A model generated the notes under the pieces. It saw only the letters and a list, made by a program, of their open reading frames with translations, made no database searches and was not told the origin of the DNA. Of a stretch of DNA of 64,000 nt, positions 11,740 to 23,215 are shown one piece after another. The stretch is taken from NCBI RefSeq assembly GCF_963924675.1, contig NC_089240.1, positions 121,277,680 to 121,341,679 of the forward strand, given 5' to 3'. The translations under genes were made by a program, and so were the position numbers. This stretch comes from Phocoena phocoena. Its lineage: Eukaryota > Chordata > Mammalia > Artiodactyla > Phocoenidae. Every line of letters starts with the position of its first letter. Position 1 is the first letter of the stretch.

Positions 11740-11930
11740 AATTTTCCAAGACATAGCTCCAATATCACCTCTCCTCTAGGATGACTTTCTCAGACCTCAC
11801 AGGGCCAGTTAGTCACCTTTAGCAACATATAATTTTCTCTGTTTATACCTTACCCTACCCTCCTAGCCTATGAAATCTTTATAGCCAGGGGCCATGTTTC
11901 ATGCATGTCACTAAGACCATGTATTCAATT
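11740..11930 (+). repeat. L2 LINE 3' fragment
   Basis: The order 'aatatcacctctcctctaggatgactttctcagac', then a polypyrimidine block, then AGCCAGGGGCCATGTTTCAT follows the L2 3' end. Diverged. Confidence 0.5.
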
Positions 11931-12300
11931 CCTCTGGATGTTGTAACAAATTATCACAAACTAGTAGCTTAAAACAACAGAATTTTATTCTCTCACAGTT
12001 CTGGAGGTCGGAAGTCTGAACTCAGTCTCACTGGACCAAAATCAAAGTGTTGGCCAGGCCCTACTCCTTCCAGAGGTTCTTCCGTTCCTTGCTGCTGCCA
12101 GCATCACTTGGCTTGTGTTCATGTCACTCCAGTCTCTGCCCCTGTGGTCACATTGTCGTCTCCTCTTCTGTTTGTGTCTAATCTCCGCTCAATTCCCACT
12201 TACAAGGATATGTATGATTGCAATTAGGACTCCATCTCAATATACTTGACTTAATCTCATCTACACAGTAGGGTTTTTTGTTTTGGTCACATAAAGTGAT
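11931..12300. repeat. Old interspersed repeat, copy 2 (family not named)
   Basis: Same family as 4463-4800. It shows ACAAATTATCACAAACTAGT, CTTAAAACAACAGAATTTTA and CTCACAGTTCTGGAGGTCGG in the same order. Family name not certain. Confidence 0.65.
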
Positions 12301-12406
12301 ACAGTTTCCAGAGATCAGGACATGGAAAATATCTTTGGGGAGGGGTCATTATTCAGCTTACTGAAACCCCCACTTCAAGACCAGTTTGGCTACTTAGCAT
12401 ATTTTT

Positions 12407-12733
12407 TTAATGTAAATTTATTGATTTATTTTTGGCTGTGTTGGATCTTCGTTGCTGTGCGCGGGCTTTCTCTAGTTGTGGCGAGCAGGGGCTATTCTTC
12501 GTTGTGGTGCACGGGCTTCTCATTGCGGTGGCTTCCCTTGTTGCAGAAAATGGTCTCTAGGTGCACGGGCTTCAGTAGTTGTGGCTCGCGGGCTCTAGAG
12601 CGCAGGCTCAGTAGTTGTGGCGCACGGGCTTAGTTGCTCCGCGGCATGTGGGATCTTCCTGGACCAGGGCTCAAACCCATGTCCCCTGCACTGGCAGGCG
12701 GATTCTTAAGCACTGCGCCACCAGGGAAGCCCC
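12407..12733 (-). repeat. CHR-type SINE, long variant
   Basis: Reverse-orientation 327-bp SINE, with the A/T tail at 12407-12430 and the tRNA-like head at the right end (CGCCACCAGGGAAGCCCC). The extra middle section contains repeated GTTGTGG/CACGGGCTT units absent from the short variant. A 16-bp TSD, TACTTAGCATATTTTT, is at 12391-12406 and 12734-12749. Confidence 0.95.
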
Positions 12734-12899
12734 TACTTAGCATATTTTTAAACCACATTTTACAGAATCAAGCTTCTCCATTTGGCCTTACCAGTCTAAG
12801 GAAACCATTTGTACTCAAGATGAAATGCAGTCAGAGATTCAGATCTCAACTACCTAGGTAATGAACTGATTTCACAGCTCAAACATAATTAAGTTTGGT

Positions 12900-13450
12900 T
12901 ATGATAACTGTTTGGAATAAAGAATGCTTATTTTCTACTGATTATAAAACCACTGCTTGCATATTGTAGAACATAAAGGGGAAAAAGAAAAATATTTATA
13001 AACTAAAAAAAAAATCACCTGTAATTCCTTTACCTATAGATAATCACTGTTAACATCATGTTTATTTCCAATACATTATATATATTTATACACATATATG
13101 CATGCTTAAACAAATACATTTGACATTTGGTATATGTGTCCCTAATATTGTAAATTATACTATTTTATATATAGTAACAGACATATCTATCATATTTTCT
13201 TAGATGGTTTTATACCATATTATGTGGAATATTTCTGTAGCCTATTTTTTTCTGTAGCCTATTTTCACTAGGCATTATATCATTAGCACTTTCCCATGTC
13301 ATTAAAAACTCTTTGTAAACATCATTTTAATAGCTGCACAATGGTCCATCATGTGGGTATACCATAATTTACTTTACCATCCCCTTGATGTTATGCAGCT
13401 GGGCTGTTTGTAAATGACTTTTTATAGCACTGAATTATAATACAATGAGA
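12900..13450 (-). repeat. Old LINE-like fragment
   Basis: CACAATGGTCCATCATGTGG and GCTGGGCTGTTTGTAAATGA resemble the reverse complement of old L1 sequence. A 16-17 bp direct duplication (CTGTAGCCTATTTT) lies at 13235-13265. No frame survives. Confidence 0.45.
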
Positions 13451-13910
13451 GACATCTATCAGGGTCAATTCAGTATTGGTGGAAGTTGATGAATCTATTT
13501 TCACAGACTGGGAGATGTGTGCTTCCATATCGCCACACTTAACAGAGAGTATTGATGTTTAGACTGTGTGCCAAGATGGCTTTGCCCCCCTATCTAATAG
13601 CTCAGTACCTATGGCCCAGTGTAGCACATGTTTATCAAGAGGCAGAGAGCATGGGATGGGCAAGTAGGGAAGGGTTTAGAGAGGGACAACCCAAAATACT
13701 TACCTGGAGGATAAAGCCCAATCCAGGTCCTGATGTGAGCCAGAAAAGGCATGGGACATCCAGGAAGCAAGTGAAGTTAGACGAGGAGGTTGCCACTGAG
13801 TGGCTTAGTTGCCTCCAGCAGGCCTGGGAAGATGCAGGAATATTGAGAGCTGGAGGGAGAGTAGAGAGAATGACTGGGGTTCTGATTTTTATACCTGGAG
13901 AGCCAGAGTA

Positions 13911-14382
13911 TAGTAGTCCCCCCCTTACCCGTGATTTCGCTTTCTATGGTTTCAGTTTCAACTGTGGCCTGAAAATATTAAATGGAAAACTCCAGAAATA
14001 ACCATTCATAAGTTTTAAATTGCATGCCATTCTGAGTAGCTTCATGAAATCTCATGCCAACTGGCTCCATCCACCTGGGACGTGAATTTTCCCTTTGTCC
14101 AGCGGTTCCTGCCCGTTAATCACTTAGTAGCTGGCTCAGGTATCAGACTGACTGGAGCAGCATCAGCAGTGCTTGTGTCCAAGTAACCCTTATTTTACTT
14201 ACTTGTCCCAAAGCACAAAGGTAGTGATGCGTGCAATTCAGATATTCTCTTACCGTGCCTAATTTATAAATTAGGAAAAATTATAGTCTATGAGTACGGG
14301 GTTTGGTACTCTCCATGGTTTCAGGCATCCACTGAGGGCGGGGTCTTGGAAGGTGTCCCCCACCGACAAGGGGAGACCACTG
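13911..14382. mobile_element. Internally deleted Tigger DNA transposon (mariner/pogo type)
   Basis: A 472-bp element bounded by TA dinucleotides at 13909-13910 and 14383-14384, as expected for Tc1/mariner insertion. The ends are imperfect inverted repeats (TAGTAGTCCCCCCCTTACCC against the complement of GGGGAGACCACTG). Internal phrases GTTTTAAATTGCATGCCATT and AACCCTTATTTTACTTACTT match the Tigger1 group as I remember it. Almost the whole transposase is missing, so the copy depended on others to move. The open frame at 13552-14001 runs into it by chance. Confidence 0.85.
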
Positions 14383-14489
14383 TAGTTCTGCCAGGCAGGG
14401 AGATATGGTTTGTGCTTTCTTTTAGGCACAAGACCTCCTATCCGGTCCCGTTTCCCAAGTCTTAAAGGGACTGACCTGACTTCTCATAA

Positions 14490-14900
14490 TTCAAATATTT
14501 AAGAGCCTACTATGTGCGAGGCTCCATGCAAATGCTTCTTTATACATCGTGTCTTAGCATCCTCCATCAGCCCTATGGCAGCATTATTTTTTTTTATTTT
14601 TATTTTTTTTGCTGTACACGGGCCTCTCACCGTTGTGGCCTCTCCCGTTGCGGAGCACAGGCTCCGGACGCGCAGGCTCAGCGGCCATGGCTCACGGGCC
14701 CAGCCGCTCCGCGGCATGTGGGACCTTCCCGGACCGGGGCACGAACCCGTGTCCCCTGCATCGGCAGGCGGACTCTCAACCACTGCGCCACCAGGGAAGC
14801 CCCCTATGGCAGCATTATTATCCTCATGTTACAGATAAAGATAACTGATGCTCAGCAAGGTTAAGCACATACTCAAGATTGCTCACTCAAGATGTGCATA
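14490..14900 (-). repeat. MIR SINE split by a CHR SINE
   Basis: Reverse MIR sequence starts about 14497 (AAGAGCCTACTATGTGCGAG), is interrupted at 14589-14802 and resumes with ATTATTATCCTCATGTTACA and GCTCAGCAAGGTTAAGCACA. Confidence 0.7.
14589..14802 (-). repeat. CHR-type SINE, short cetacean variant
   Basis: Reverse-orientation full-length copy with an A/T tail at 14589-14610, inserted into the MIR at 14490-14900. A perfect 17-bp TSD, CCTATGGCAGCATTATT, is at 14572-14588 and 14803-14819. The copy is CpG-rich, consistent with relative youth. Confidence 0.95.
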
Positions 14901-14903
14901 TCC

Positions 14904-15025
14904 GGGACTTCCCTGGTGGTCCAGTGGTTAGGACTCGGCGTTTTCACTGCTGAGGGCCTGGGTTGGATCCCTGGTGTGTGAGGGAACTAAGATCCCACAA
15001 GCTGCGCCGCACGGCCCAAAAAAAA
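14904..15025 (+). repeat. CHR-type SINE, 120-bp minimal variant
   Basis: Only the tRNA-like head and a short middle part (GGGACTTCCCTGGTGGTCCA to GCGCCGCACGGCCC) followed by nine A residues. The 14-bp TSD AGATGTGCATATCC / AGATGTGCACATCC (14890-14903, 15026-15039) differs at one base. It sits 101 bp from an opposite-strand SINE. Confidence 0.93.
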
Positions 15026-15039
15026 AGATGTGCACATCC

Positions 15040-15524
15040 CCAAAACCGTGCTCTTGTCTTAGGTCCTCCACCTTCATTCCTAGCCTAGGTCTCCGGGTTC
15101 ATTTCAAGACTTTCTGGTTCTGTGATTCCAGCTGGTACCTAAACAAAGCACTTCATAAATGTGTGTCTTTAGGTACACAGAAAGAGCTAGGGCTGGAAAA
15201 ACAACACAAAGCCTATGCCTCCCCCCAGTGAATTAATTTTCTCACAGGCACTCAGCAGGTCATTTTCTTTCAATCTCCTCAGTATTTACTTAGGATCTTT
15301 AAAATACACAGAACAGTCACTGTGAGTGTTATTGCTAAGAGAACTCTGTAATTATTTGAAAGGAAAATGAAATTTAAGAGATATAAAATTAGAGATGAAG
15401 GTGTCTTTAAATAATATAACTCAACACTGAAGTATTGGGAAAGAACTCAATTTCAGAGCATTAGCAAACACACTTGCTCATATTAAGCCAGGAAAGATAT
15501 TTTGCTTTCAAGTTTAAATGATTT
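15040..15524. other. Unassigned non-coding sequence
   Basis: Nothing recognised. Confidence 0.45.
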
Positions 15525-15528
15525 CTAT

Positions 15529-16070
15529 TGTTGAGGCCCAGGACAGGCTGCCCCAAAACATGCCTCAATGGCATATTGATTATTTTAAATTAATGTTACT
15601 TAAGAAAAGACCTACGCAAGAGGGACATTCTGACCCTCCTCGCTGTCTCCCTGAAAGCAGGAGATAAACCTTCCATGTGAAAGGTGCGCTCCCTGTATCT
15701 GGAAGCATAAGGACACCCTTAGCACCAGAGACATCTTTCTACAAGCCTCTGTAGAAACAAACTTTGTCACTTCTTTAATTGACTACCTACCCTAAGCCCA
15801 AACTCTGTTTAGAGTCTTCACTAATTTAGTACCCCAAATCTACATTTCTTTGTCCTGTCAATTCCTCTCAAATTTATTGTTTCTTTGTCTAAAAAGTATA
15901 AAAACTGCCTGCTTTGGCCACTTCGGTAGGACCAATTTCTATTAGACCTCTGTGTACCCAATTTAAAAATTGTTTCTTTTTCTCCTATTAATCTGTCTTG
16001 TGTCAATTTTCTTGTTAGTCCAGCCACAAGAACTCAAGGGGGGGGAGGGGGAAAGTTCCTCTCCCCGACA
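15529..16070 (+). mobile_element. Solo LTR, class I (ERV1)-like
   Basis: A 542-bp LTR-like unit beginning TGTTGAGGCCCAGG and ending CCCCGACA, so it has TG...CA ends. It is flanked by CTAT at 15525-15528 and 16071-16074, a 4-bp duplication as made by gamma-type retroviruses. A TATA-like GTATAAAAAC is at about 15896-15905. The end region TTTTCTCCTATTAATCTGTC...GTCCAGCCACAAGAAC resembles the end of the other LTR family in this window, so the two are probably distant relatives. No internal sequence remains. Confidence 0.8.
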
Positions 16071-16165
16071 CTATCTTTTTCACAACCATTGGCCACCCAC
16101 GCATAACATTATATTTAATACCTACTACAATGACATTGATTATTCATTTTACTAAAATTATATAA

Positions 16166-16246
16166 ATTGGGATTGACATATATACACTACTATGTATAAA
16201 ATACATAACCAATGAGAACCTAAAAAAATAAACAAAACAAAACAAA
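16166..16246 (+). repeat. Strongly 5'-truncated L1 3' end
   Basis: About 80 bp (TTGGGATTGACATATATACA to AAAACAAAACAAAAC) matching the terminal part of the L1 UTRs at 1-596 and 27544-28067. It includes the CTATGTATAAAATA block and an A-rich tail. Confidence 0.85.
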
Positions 16247-16924
16247 ACTGAGTAGGAGGAATCTGAATTAATTTCCTTTGGTCCTGAACCAGTTTTGCCT
16301 AGACATCCCAAAACTTAGCTAAGTTTTTATATTTTCTTCATACTTAAACTTGCTTTCCCATAATTCTTACTTTGTAGGCATGTGATTTCAATTCTGTTCT
16401 ATAGGATACCCCATCACAGTTTAACAAAGACCTTCTATTTTTGCCTGGTCGAAATTGTAGAGTCATTAAAAACTAGGGTCAAGTTGACACCGATTTTTCT
16501 GCCTTTCTGATGCATTCATGTTCTCTGATTACAGTGTTGGGATTGTAAAATATCACATTTTAAAAAGTGCTTCAATGTTCATTCAATGCATTTAGTCTTT
16601 TACTACCAGGAATACCTTCTAACAGTGCCACAAAAGTGTTCACAAACATTCTCTTGAACATTTCCATTGACAGGAAACTCATTAAATCTTGATATGGTCT
16701 ATTCCATCTTTGGGCACTTAGAATGTTTGGAAAAGCCCTTCTTTTCCTTATTTTGATAAAAATTCATCTCCTCAAAGTTTCCTTTATTTAGTTGTAGTCT
16801 TATCAATGAGGCCACAGAGAAAAGCCTAATTCTTCTTCCACAAGTTTTAAAACACTATGATTGTAATATTACAACACTCTGATACTGATACCAAGTAATT
16901 AATAATGATAACTAATCATTAGAT
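16247..16924. other. Unassigned; possible old DNA-element remnant at 16610-16860
   Basis: The 16610-16860 segment (CTCATTAAATCTTGATATGG ... GAGGCCACAGAGAAAAGCCT) has the feel of an ancient interspersed repeat, but I cannot name it. No gene seen. Confidence 0.35.
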
Positions 16925-17145
16925 AGTGCTTATTGTATGCCAGGAACTGTTCTAAGTTTTTTACATGTATTAACACATTATAATACTCACAACAACCTTA
17001 CCTAATAGATTCTATTATTATCCTCATTTTACAGAGAGGAAATTGACACAAAGAGAGAATAGGTAACTTGCCAAAGGTCATGTGATCAGTGAGTGGCAGA
17101 GCCAAGATTCAAACACAGGCTCTATGTCTGAGGCCACTAGACTAT
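16925..17145 (-). repeat. MIR SINE, nearly full core
   Basis: Reverse MIR with the series GCCAGGAACTGTTCTAAG, CACAACAACCTTACC, ATTATCCTCATTTTACAGAG, TAACTTGCCAAAGGTCATGT and GTGGCAGAGCCAAGATTCAA. One of the best-kept MIR copies in the window. Confidence 0.88.
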
Positions 17146-17171
17146 ACATATATGGAAATTGATTTATATTA

Positions 17172-17210
17172 TGTTAGGTTAGATTAGATTAGATTAGATT
17201 ATGTTATGAT
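17172..17210. repeat. (TTAGA)n microsatellite
   Basis: About five tandem pentamers of the form GTTAGATTAGATTAGATTAG, flanked by degenerate TTATG repeats to about 17235. Confidence 0.9.
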
Positions 17211-17788
17211 ATGTATGATACGTTATATTATCATACAGTCTAAATGGATTAAAGAGTTATACATAAAGCATCAAGTCATTAAGGAACATAAGAAAACATA
17301 GATAAATATATATTTCTGATCTCCCTCCACCAGCACAGTTCTCAGATTCTAGGCTAGATCCCAAGGGAGAAGATTAGAATATCCATTTCTGGATAAATGA
17401 CTTACAGGTCCTGACATGTGGGCATCTACCACACTGAAGTCTACCAGTGAACAGCACAATGTATTTGCTCAGAATTTCCAAATATATTTTTATCGCCTGA
17501 CTCTCAAATATGCAGACGGCCAAAGGACAACAGACACTTGAGAAAATTCTCCAAAGGCAAGATAGATACCTTAATAAGTTAACATAAGAAAAAACAAAGA
17601 AGAAAGAGAAATAATTTAAGGAGCAAAACTCATCATTAACAATCTCAGATAAATAAGATAAAATATTAAATCTATAAAATTAGGCAAGATAATATTAAAA
17701 AAGAAATATTGCCCCCCAAAAGAAAATGGTCTTAGAAAACAAAAATATGATTCCAAATTTTTTAAAACCTTGGTAGAAACTGAGCAAT
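17211..17788. other. Unassigned A/T-rich sequence
   Basis: No gene or repeat recognised. Confidence 0.45.
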
Positions 17789-17802
17789 AAGGATCAGTAT
17801 AT

Positions 17803-18143
17803 TGGGACTTCCCTGGTGGTCCAGTGGTAAAGAACCCACCTTCCAATGCAGGGCATGAGGGTTCGATCCCTGGTCGGGGAACTAAGATCCCACGTGCTGC
17901 GGGGCAACTAAGCCCGCATGCCACAACTACTGAGTCTGCATGCCTCAACGACAGAGCCCGCGTCCCACAAACTACAGAGCCCACGTGCCCTGGAGCCTGC
18001 GTGCCACAGCCAGAGAGAGAAAACCCACACACCACAACTAGAGAAGCCTGTATGCAGCAATGAAAGATCCTGCGTGCTGCAACTAAGACCTGATGCAGCC
18101 AAAAATATAAAGAAAATAAAGAAATAAAAATAAATTTTAAAAA
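17803..18143 (+). repeat. CHR-type SINE, long variant
   Basis: Starts GGGACTTCCCTGGTGGTCCA at about 17804, carries a B-box-like GGTTCGATCCC and a run of CCGC/CCCACGTGCC units, and ends in an A-rich tail. A 14-bp TSD, AAGGATCAGTATAT, is at 17789-17802 and 18144-18157. Confidence 0.95.
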
Positions 18144-18189
18144 AAGGATCAGTATATCATGCAGAAAATGGAGCTTAAAACAAAGATCG

Positions 18190-18850
18190 GGAACATAGTA
18201 GACAAAAAAAAAAAAGATAAAGTAAATTAGAGAAACAATTTAAGATATCCAAATTATAATGAGTTACAGAGAGAGAGAAGGAGGGAAGGACAGAGGGAGA
18301 AAAGAAAGGGAGGGAGGAAGAAAAAAAGAGGCAGGCCAGACATATTTTAAAAATACAATAACAATTCCTAGAACTGAAAGACAAGAGATTATAATTTGTA
18401 GAGTTCTGCCATTTCTCCAGCACATTGAATGATAAAGGCACCATACCAAGGCAGAGCATGAAATTTCAGAATTCCAGGGATAAAGAGAAAAGTCTGAAAG
18501 TTTACAGAGGGGTTGGAACAGTAAGTTACATACAAAGAATCTGGAATTATAGTGCCATCAAACTTCTCGACAGCATTATTGGAAGCTAATTGATAATGGA
18601 GCAATGCCTTTGAAATGACAGAAAATGATATTAACTTAGAATTCTACATCAAGAAAAAATATCAATCAACAGTGTGAGGAAAGTAAATATATTTTCAGAT
18701 AAGCAGTGCCTTCAAATTTAACTTCCTTTCACTTTAAAAAGTAAAGCTATGGAAAATTTGCTACACCAAAATAAGGGAGGAGACCAAAAAAGAAAAAGAT
18801 GGGATCCAGCAAACAGGAAATCCAACTCCGGAAAGTTCCAGCATGATGGC
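18190..18850. other. Purine-rich, possibly LINE-derived
   Basis: A GGGA/AAAG-rich block at 18270-18335 is followed by A-rich sequence (TTCTACATCAAGAAAAAATA and neighbours) that may be old LINE sequence. I cannot assign it firmly. Confidence 0.35.
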
Positions 18851-18989
18851 ACCTTATATGTCACTCAATTCTATCTCCTTAAGTATAAATCAGGTCACTT
18901 TTCTCCCCTGATTAACACACTATAATGTCTTCCTATCACTTTTACAATGAGATAAAAACTTTTTTTGGCCTATTTCTCCACCATCCTGT

Positions 18990-19370
18990 CTCTCAGTGCT
19001 GCAGCCACCTTGACCTCACTAGGGTTTGCAATCCATTTCCCTGGAATGCTTTTCACTCTGATCTTCACAGAGCTGCATCCTTCTTTTCATCCAGCTCCAA
19101 TACCAAATACCATATCCTCAGACTCCCCGTCTGTTTATTTATAATTGTATCAACACCCTTACATTGTACATTTTTCTTCACACTGCTTACTATTACTTGC
19201 CATTATTTTATTTATTCATTTATTTTATTTAAAAATTGTTTTTCTCCCCTTCTAAAATGTAAGCTCCAGGAGAGCAGGGGTTCTGTTTGTTTTATTCCTC
19301 GATCTACCTCCATTGCCCAATCAGTTCCTGGCACACGGCAGGTGTTCCATTAAATATTTGTGGCATGAAT
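18990..19370 (+). repeat. L2 LINE 3' end
   Basis: Clear L2 terminal series: TGTAAGCTCCAGGAGAGCAG, then TTCCTGGCACACGGCAGGTG, then TTAAATATTTGTGGCATGAA. A (T/A)-rich insert of TTATT units lies at 19204-19235. Confidence 0.8.
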
Positions 19371-20669
19371 CAAATTTACCAAGATGTTAATAATATTCTT
19401 TTGGAGCACAAAGTTATGGATGATCTCTTTACACCTTTTAGCATTTTAGAAATGCTAAAATTTTTATAAGCATTTACTGCTTTCATAATTTAAAAAAAAT
19501 AACCATATTCTAATGTTCTAAACTAGAAAAAATGTAGTGGAAATTGTCCTCAGAAATAGGATCGATTGGGTTGTGGCAGTTTCTGTCCACGTAAATCTTA
19601 CAGAAATTAAACTTCCCTCTAAAATGAAACTTCCATGAGGATTTGTGATGATAATCTAATCCCTTCCACTTCCTATTGGATTTCCAGTAAAAATGTTCTA
19701 AGGGATGTAAAAGCAGGGTAGGGGAATCTAGATCCATCACTACAATTGTCTCTGAGAGGATGAACAGCCTCTTTTATGCCCAGCCACCACCACTGCAACC
19801 ACGGTCACCACTATTTCCAAATCTGTCTAGGTTGGCATGGGAGGTAGAGGTGGGAATTTGAGATATAACTGCATGTCAGACAACTACAAAGCAAAAGAAC
19901 ATGCCCAACTTGAGAAAAAAATTGGAATATCTCTCACCTCTACCTCCATGCTCCCTGGAGACAAGATTTTTCTATGGGCTCCAGAAAGGTATATCAACAG
20001 GTCTAGTGATGCTGTGGTGTTTGTTCCAAAGGGAATACTATTGTGACTTTAGTAATCAAAGATATTATGATTATACTTTTTAACTTAAACTGAACCATAA
20101 ATTAATGATGGAAGATGACTTTCTGAGAATTTTATAAAAACCTATTTTGGGTGAAAACATTATTCATAATCATTATCTTAATGAATGAACAGAAAACACG
20201 TATGAGTAATTGTACACCACATGGTCTTTGTTCACAAATACCTCAACAGTTTGGGCGAGTTAGTGTTATTCATTTGGAAAAAGTAGTCAAGCTAAAAGCA
20301 AAGTTTTGAGAATAGTATTATGAGTAAATTTGCATTGCATAGAGAACAGTGGAGAAACAATGCTAAATTAAACATAAGGTGAGCTCAGATTTTGATACCA
20401 ACCTACTCTGCAGTGAGAAATATTTTTGTGTGTGAAATTACAGTATGGTTTCTGAAAATATACCAACCACCAGACATTCCCACCAGTACCATTTTCCCAG
20501 AAGTACTTTCCCTAGGAAACTGTAATGTTTGGCATTTCTAAGTACGGACTAGAGCTTTGCTACTTCTTTTGGCCAAATGCACAAGTCTATAAAATCGAAG
20601 AGCAAAGGATTAATATCCTAAATATATATAGAGAGAGTATCAAAACCATTAAAGACCCAAGTAGGTAAG
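19371..20669. other. Unassigned single-copy-looking sequence
   Basis: 1.3 kb with no repeat recognised and only short frames (about 77 codons at most). No exon-like signal. Confidence 0.4.
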
Positions 20670-20893
20670 TGATAGAGGGGCGGAAAACCCCTCTAGGTTC
20701 TTTGGCTGGTCTAATAATTAAATTGACATAAGACAAATTAACAGGAGAAAAACAAATTTAACTTCATATGTATGGGATTCCCAAAGACATGAGACCTGAA
20801 GACACGCAGTTGAGGCTTAGATGCTATTCTGAGCTAAGGAGAAGGGGGTAGATATCTGGAGCTTCGAAGGGGAGGAAGATGTTTTTCTCTACA
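20670..20893 (-). mobile_element. Provirus 3' LTR, shortened
   Basis: About 224 bp. The part matching other LTRs of the family (GGCTGGTCTAATAATTAAAT, TTAACAGGAGAAAAACAAAT, then TCGAAGGGGAGGAAGATG) is followed directly by CTCTACA, the expected U3 start on the minus strand. Roughly 250 bp or more of U3 present in the 500-557 bp family members is missing, so this LTR has an internal deletion. Confidence 0.7.
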
Positions 20894-20895
20894 AT

Positions 20896-20910
20896 TACCC
20901 CCACTTCTAT
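20896..20910 (-). promoter_or_regulatory. Probable polypurine tract of the provirus
   Basis: On the minus strand AGAAGTGGGGGTAAT lies immediately before the 3' LTR start. A purine run at this place primes plus-strand DNA synthesis in retroviruses. Assignment rests on position and composition. Confidence 0.45.
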
Positions 20911-22496
20911 CAAAGATAGCCACAATAAGACTAATTTTGCTTGCAAATTAAGTCTAGTTTTAGTAAAGTTGTCCTGATTATTTACATAAGTACAGCAATA
21001 ATAGTGTTTAACCTTATAGACTCTTTTAAATCTGCTTTGCTAAAGCTTTTCATAAGGAATCTCATATCGAACTCTTAAAATCATCTCAGGCTAGGAAGCC
21101 AAAGCAAGCACTCACCATCACACTTAAGGCCTGAAATACCTATAAGTTTGGGTTAACTCCTCTCTTCACAAGGTCCCCCGAATATCCTGAGGTTCCTGGG
21201 CTTGCAGGAAGTGACCTTACTTACTAACCTGGTAAGGCTGCTGGGAACCCTGTAGCAAGTTCCCAGGCCTGATTTTTCCAAAAGGCTTTATTGGCTCCAC
21301 AAAGTCAATCTTAGTTCCTTAAAGCTGTCAGGTCATATGTGAGTCTACGCATATCCCTCTCAAATACGATATTCCAGTCAAATCCTTGGTAATATAACCA
21401 ATGTTTCCAATTGTATCCTGTCATAAGGAGAACAGATTCTTATTGAACTTATGCAAATAACTGTATTGCCATGAAAATAAGAAGACTCATTATGAGTTTC
21501 CAAATTCTGGAGGGATCAGGCAGGTCAGGAGAAAAGGATAAACATTTTACCTTTGTTCACAAAGATACATTTCACTAAATTGCTGTAAGTTATAGTTAGC
21601 TTAAGAGGAAATATTTCCTTTATCTGGAAAACCAAAACCAAAACAAAACATTAAAGAACCAACGATGTTTTAAATAAAAAGTCATAAAAATTATAATCAG
21701 TTCATTCAGTTCCATATAATTAACTCGTATTGATCTTGATCTTTTGTTAGCAGTTTTATGAAGTCATCATTATTTTTTCATTAGAGTTCTGTAATTTCTT
21801 ACCAAATTCAGTGGTATGATCAGAAAGTCATCAGAATACTGTATTTCAGAGTACTTGTCAGAGTCCTTTCCATGAATTTGTCTGAAAATGAAACTCTTTT
21901 GCAGGAATACCTTTGCAAAAGCACCAGTGTAAAATAATAACTGTCTGTAAATGACATAAGATTTTTAAATGGCAATGGTTAAAGATCAGATGAGAGTTCA
22001 TTATAATGCAATTGACAAGGAAATTTGGTTATTTCTATGATACAAAACCTTTTAAGATAATAACTAGAATTACAAGTGATAACATACCAGGACATATCAG
22101 ATTTTTAGGAATTTCATACAATTTTGAGAACAGTTATATTAACAACATTCACTCATACAATATAACTTAAGAAGATTTATCATCACTTGTTTGACAATGA
22201 TTCCCATGTAATTTAATACACCAAATAAGCCTAATTAGCATAACGTCTCTATTTTTTAATAAAGAGAGAGAACAAATCTTTTGAGATGTTCCAGGGGCCC
22301 TCTGCAAAATCCCAAAGTCACTTCGAGGTAAAAAAGACTTCATTTAGAATTTGAGTTTTGGGAAGTTTGTCAAAAATATCAAAAAGGTCTTAAAACACTT
22401 GTAGACAGGATCATAGTTACTGTGAAACAATATGTAGTTATCCAGTTAACCAAAGTGAAAATTAAAGATTTTGCAGGCAAATACAGAACGTTACAT

Positions 22497-22497
22497 A

Positions 22498-22524
<27 letters not shown>
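22497..22524. repeat. (TA)n microsatellite
   Basis: About 13 TA units within the provirus internal region. Confidence 0.95.
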
Positions 22525-22529
<5 letters not shown>

Positions 22530-23003
22530 ACTTTAGCTCTTAATAGAGAAGGCTTAGTTTTCTTAGGTAATCAAAGATCTGAAAAGGGCAACATGAAACA
22601 CAGAAAATTATTTTGACAAAACACAGAATCTCTGTTTTCTAGGTAGATTACTTAAAAGGTAAAAACAATCTTTTATAATCTCTTATCAAAAGCAGACCAA
22701 GAGTAAAAAAAAATACCCTTGTCCTTTTGGTAGATGAAGGAAAATTACATAAGCACACTATTGATATTAAAGCTTATTTAAAAAACCCTTATAATAGCAA
22801 TTCAGTTTTAGCCAACTTGACTACACAGGTAAAATTCTCTCTTTTTCTCTCTCTTCCCAACTTTCTATACAATTTTGTCCTTTATTATCCTCTTTCCCCC
22901 TGTGAAATTACCAGTTTTACATCAGGACAAATTAACTTCATTTTCCCTTAACAAAAACACATCACCATACCTCACACCTTCTTAGTCAAAAATACATCCT
23001 ACC

Positions 23004-23215
23004 GGGCTTCCCTGGTGGTGCAGTGGTTGAGAGTCCGCCTGCCGATGCAGGGGACACAGGTTCGTGCCCCGGTCCGGGAAGACCCCACGTGGTGCGGAGC
23101 GGCTGGGCCCGTGAGCCATGGCCGCTGAGCCTGCGCGTCCGGAGCCTGTGCTCCGCAACGGGACAGGCCACAACAGTGAGAGGCCCGCGTACCGCAAAAA
23201 AAAACAAAACAAAAA
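23004..23215 (+). repeat. CHR-type SINE, short cetacean variant, inside the provirus
   Basis: Full-length copy from GGGCTTCCCTGGTGGTGCAG to an A-rich tail with C interruptions. An 8-bp TSD, ATCCTACC, is at 22996-23003 and 23216-23223. The insertion postdates the retrovirus. Confidence 0.95.

Noticed and set aside
13552..14001. 149-codon frame starting MMFRLCAKMALPPYL
   Set aside because: It runs into the non-coding end of a Tigger element, and the upstream part matches nothing I know. No splice or promoter context.
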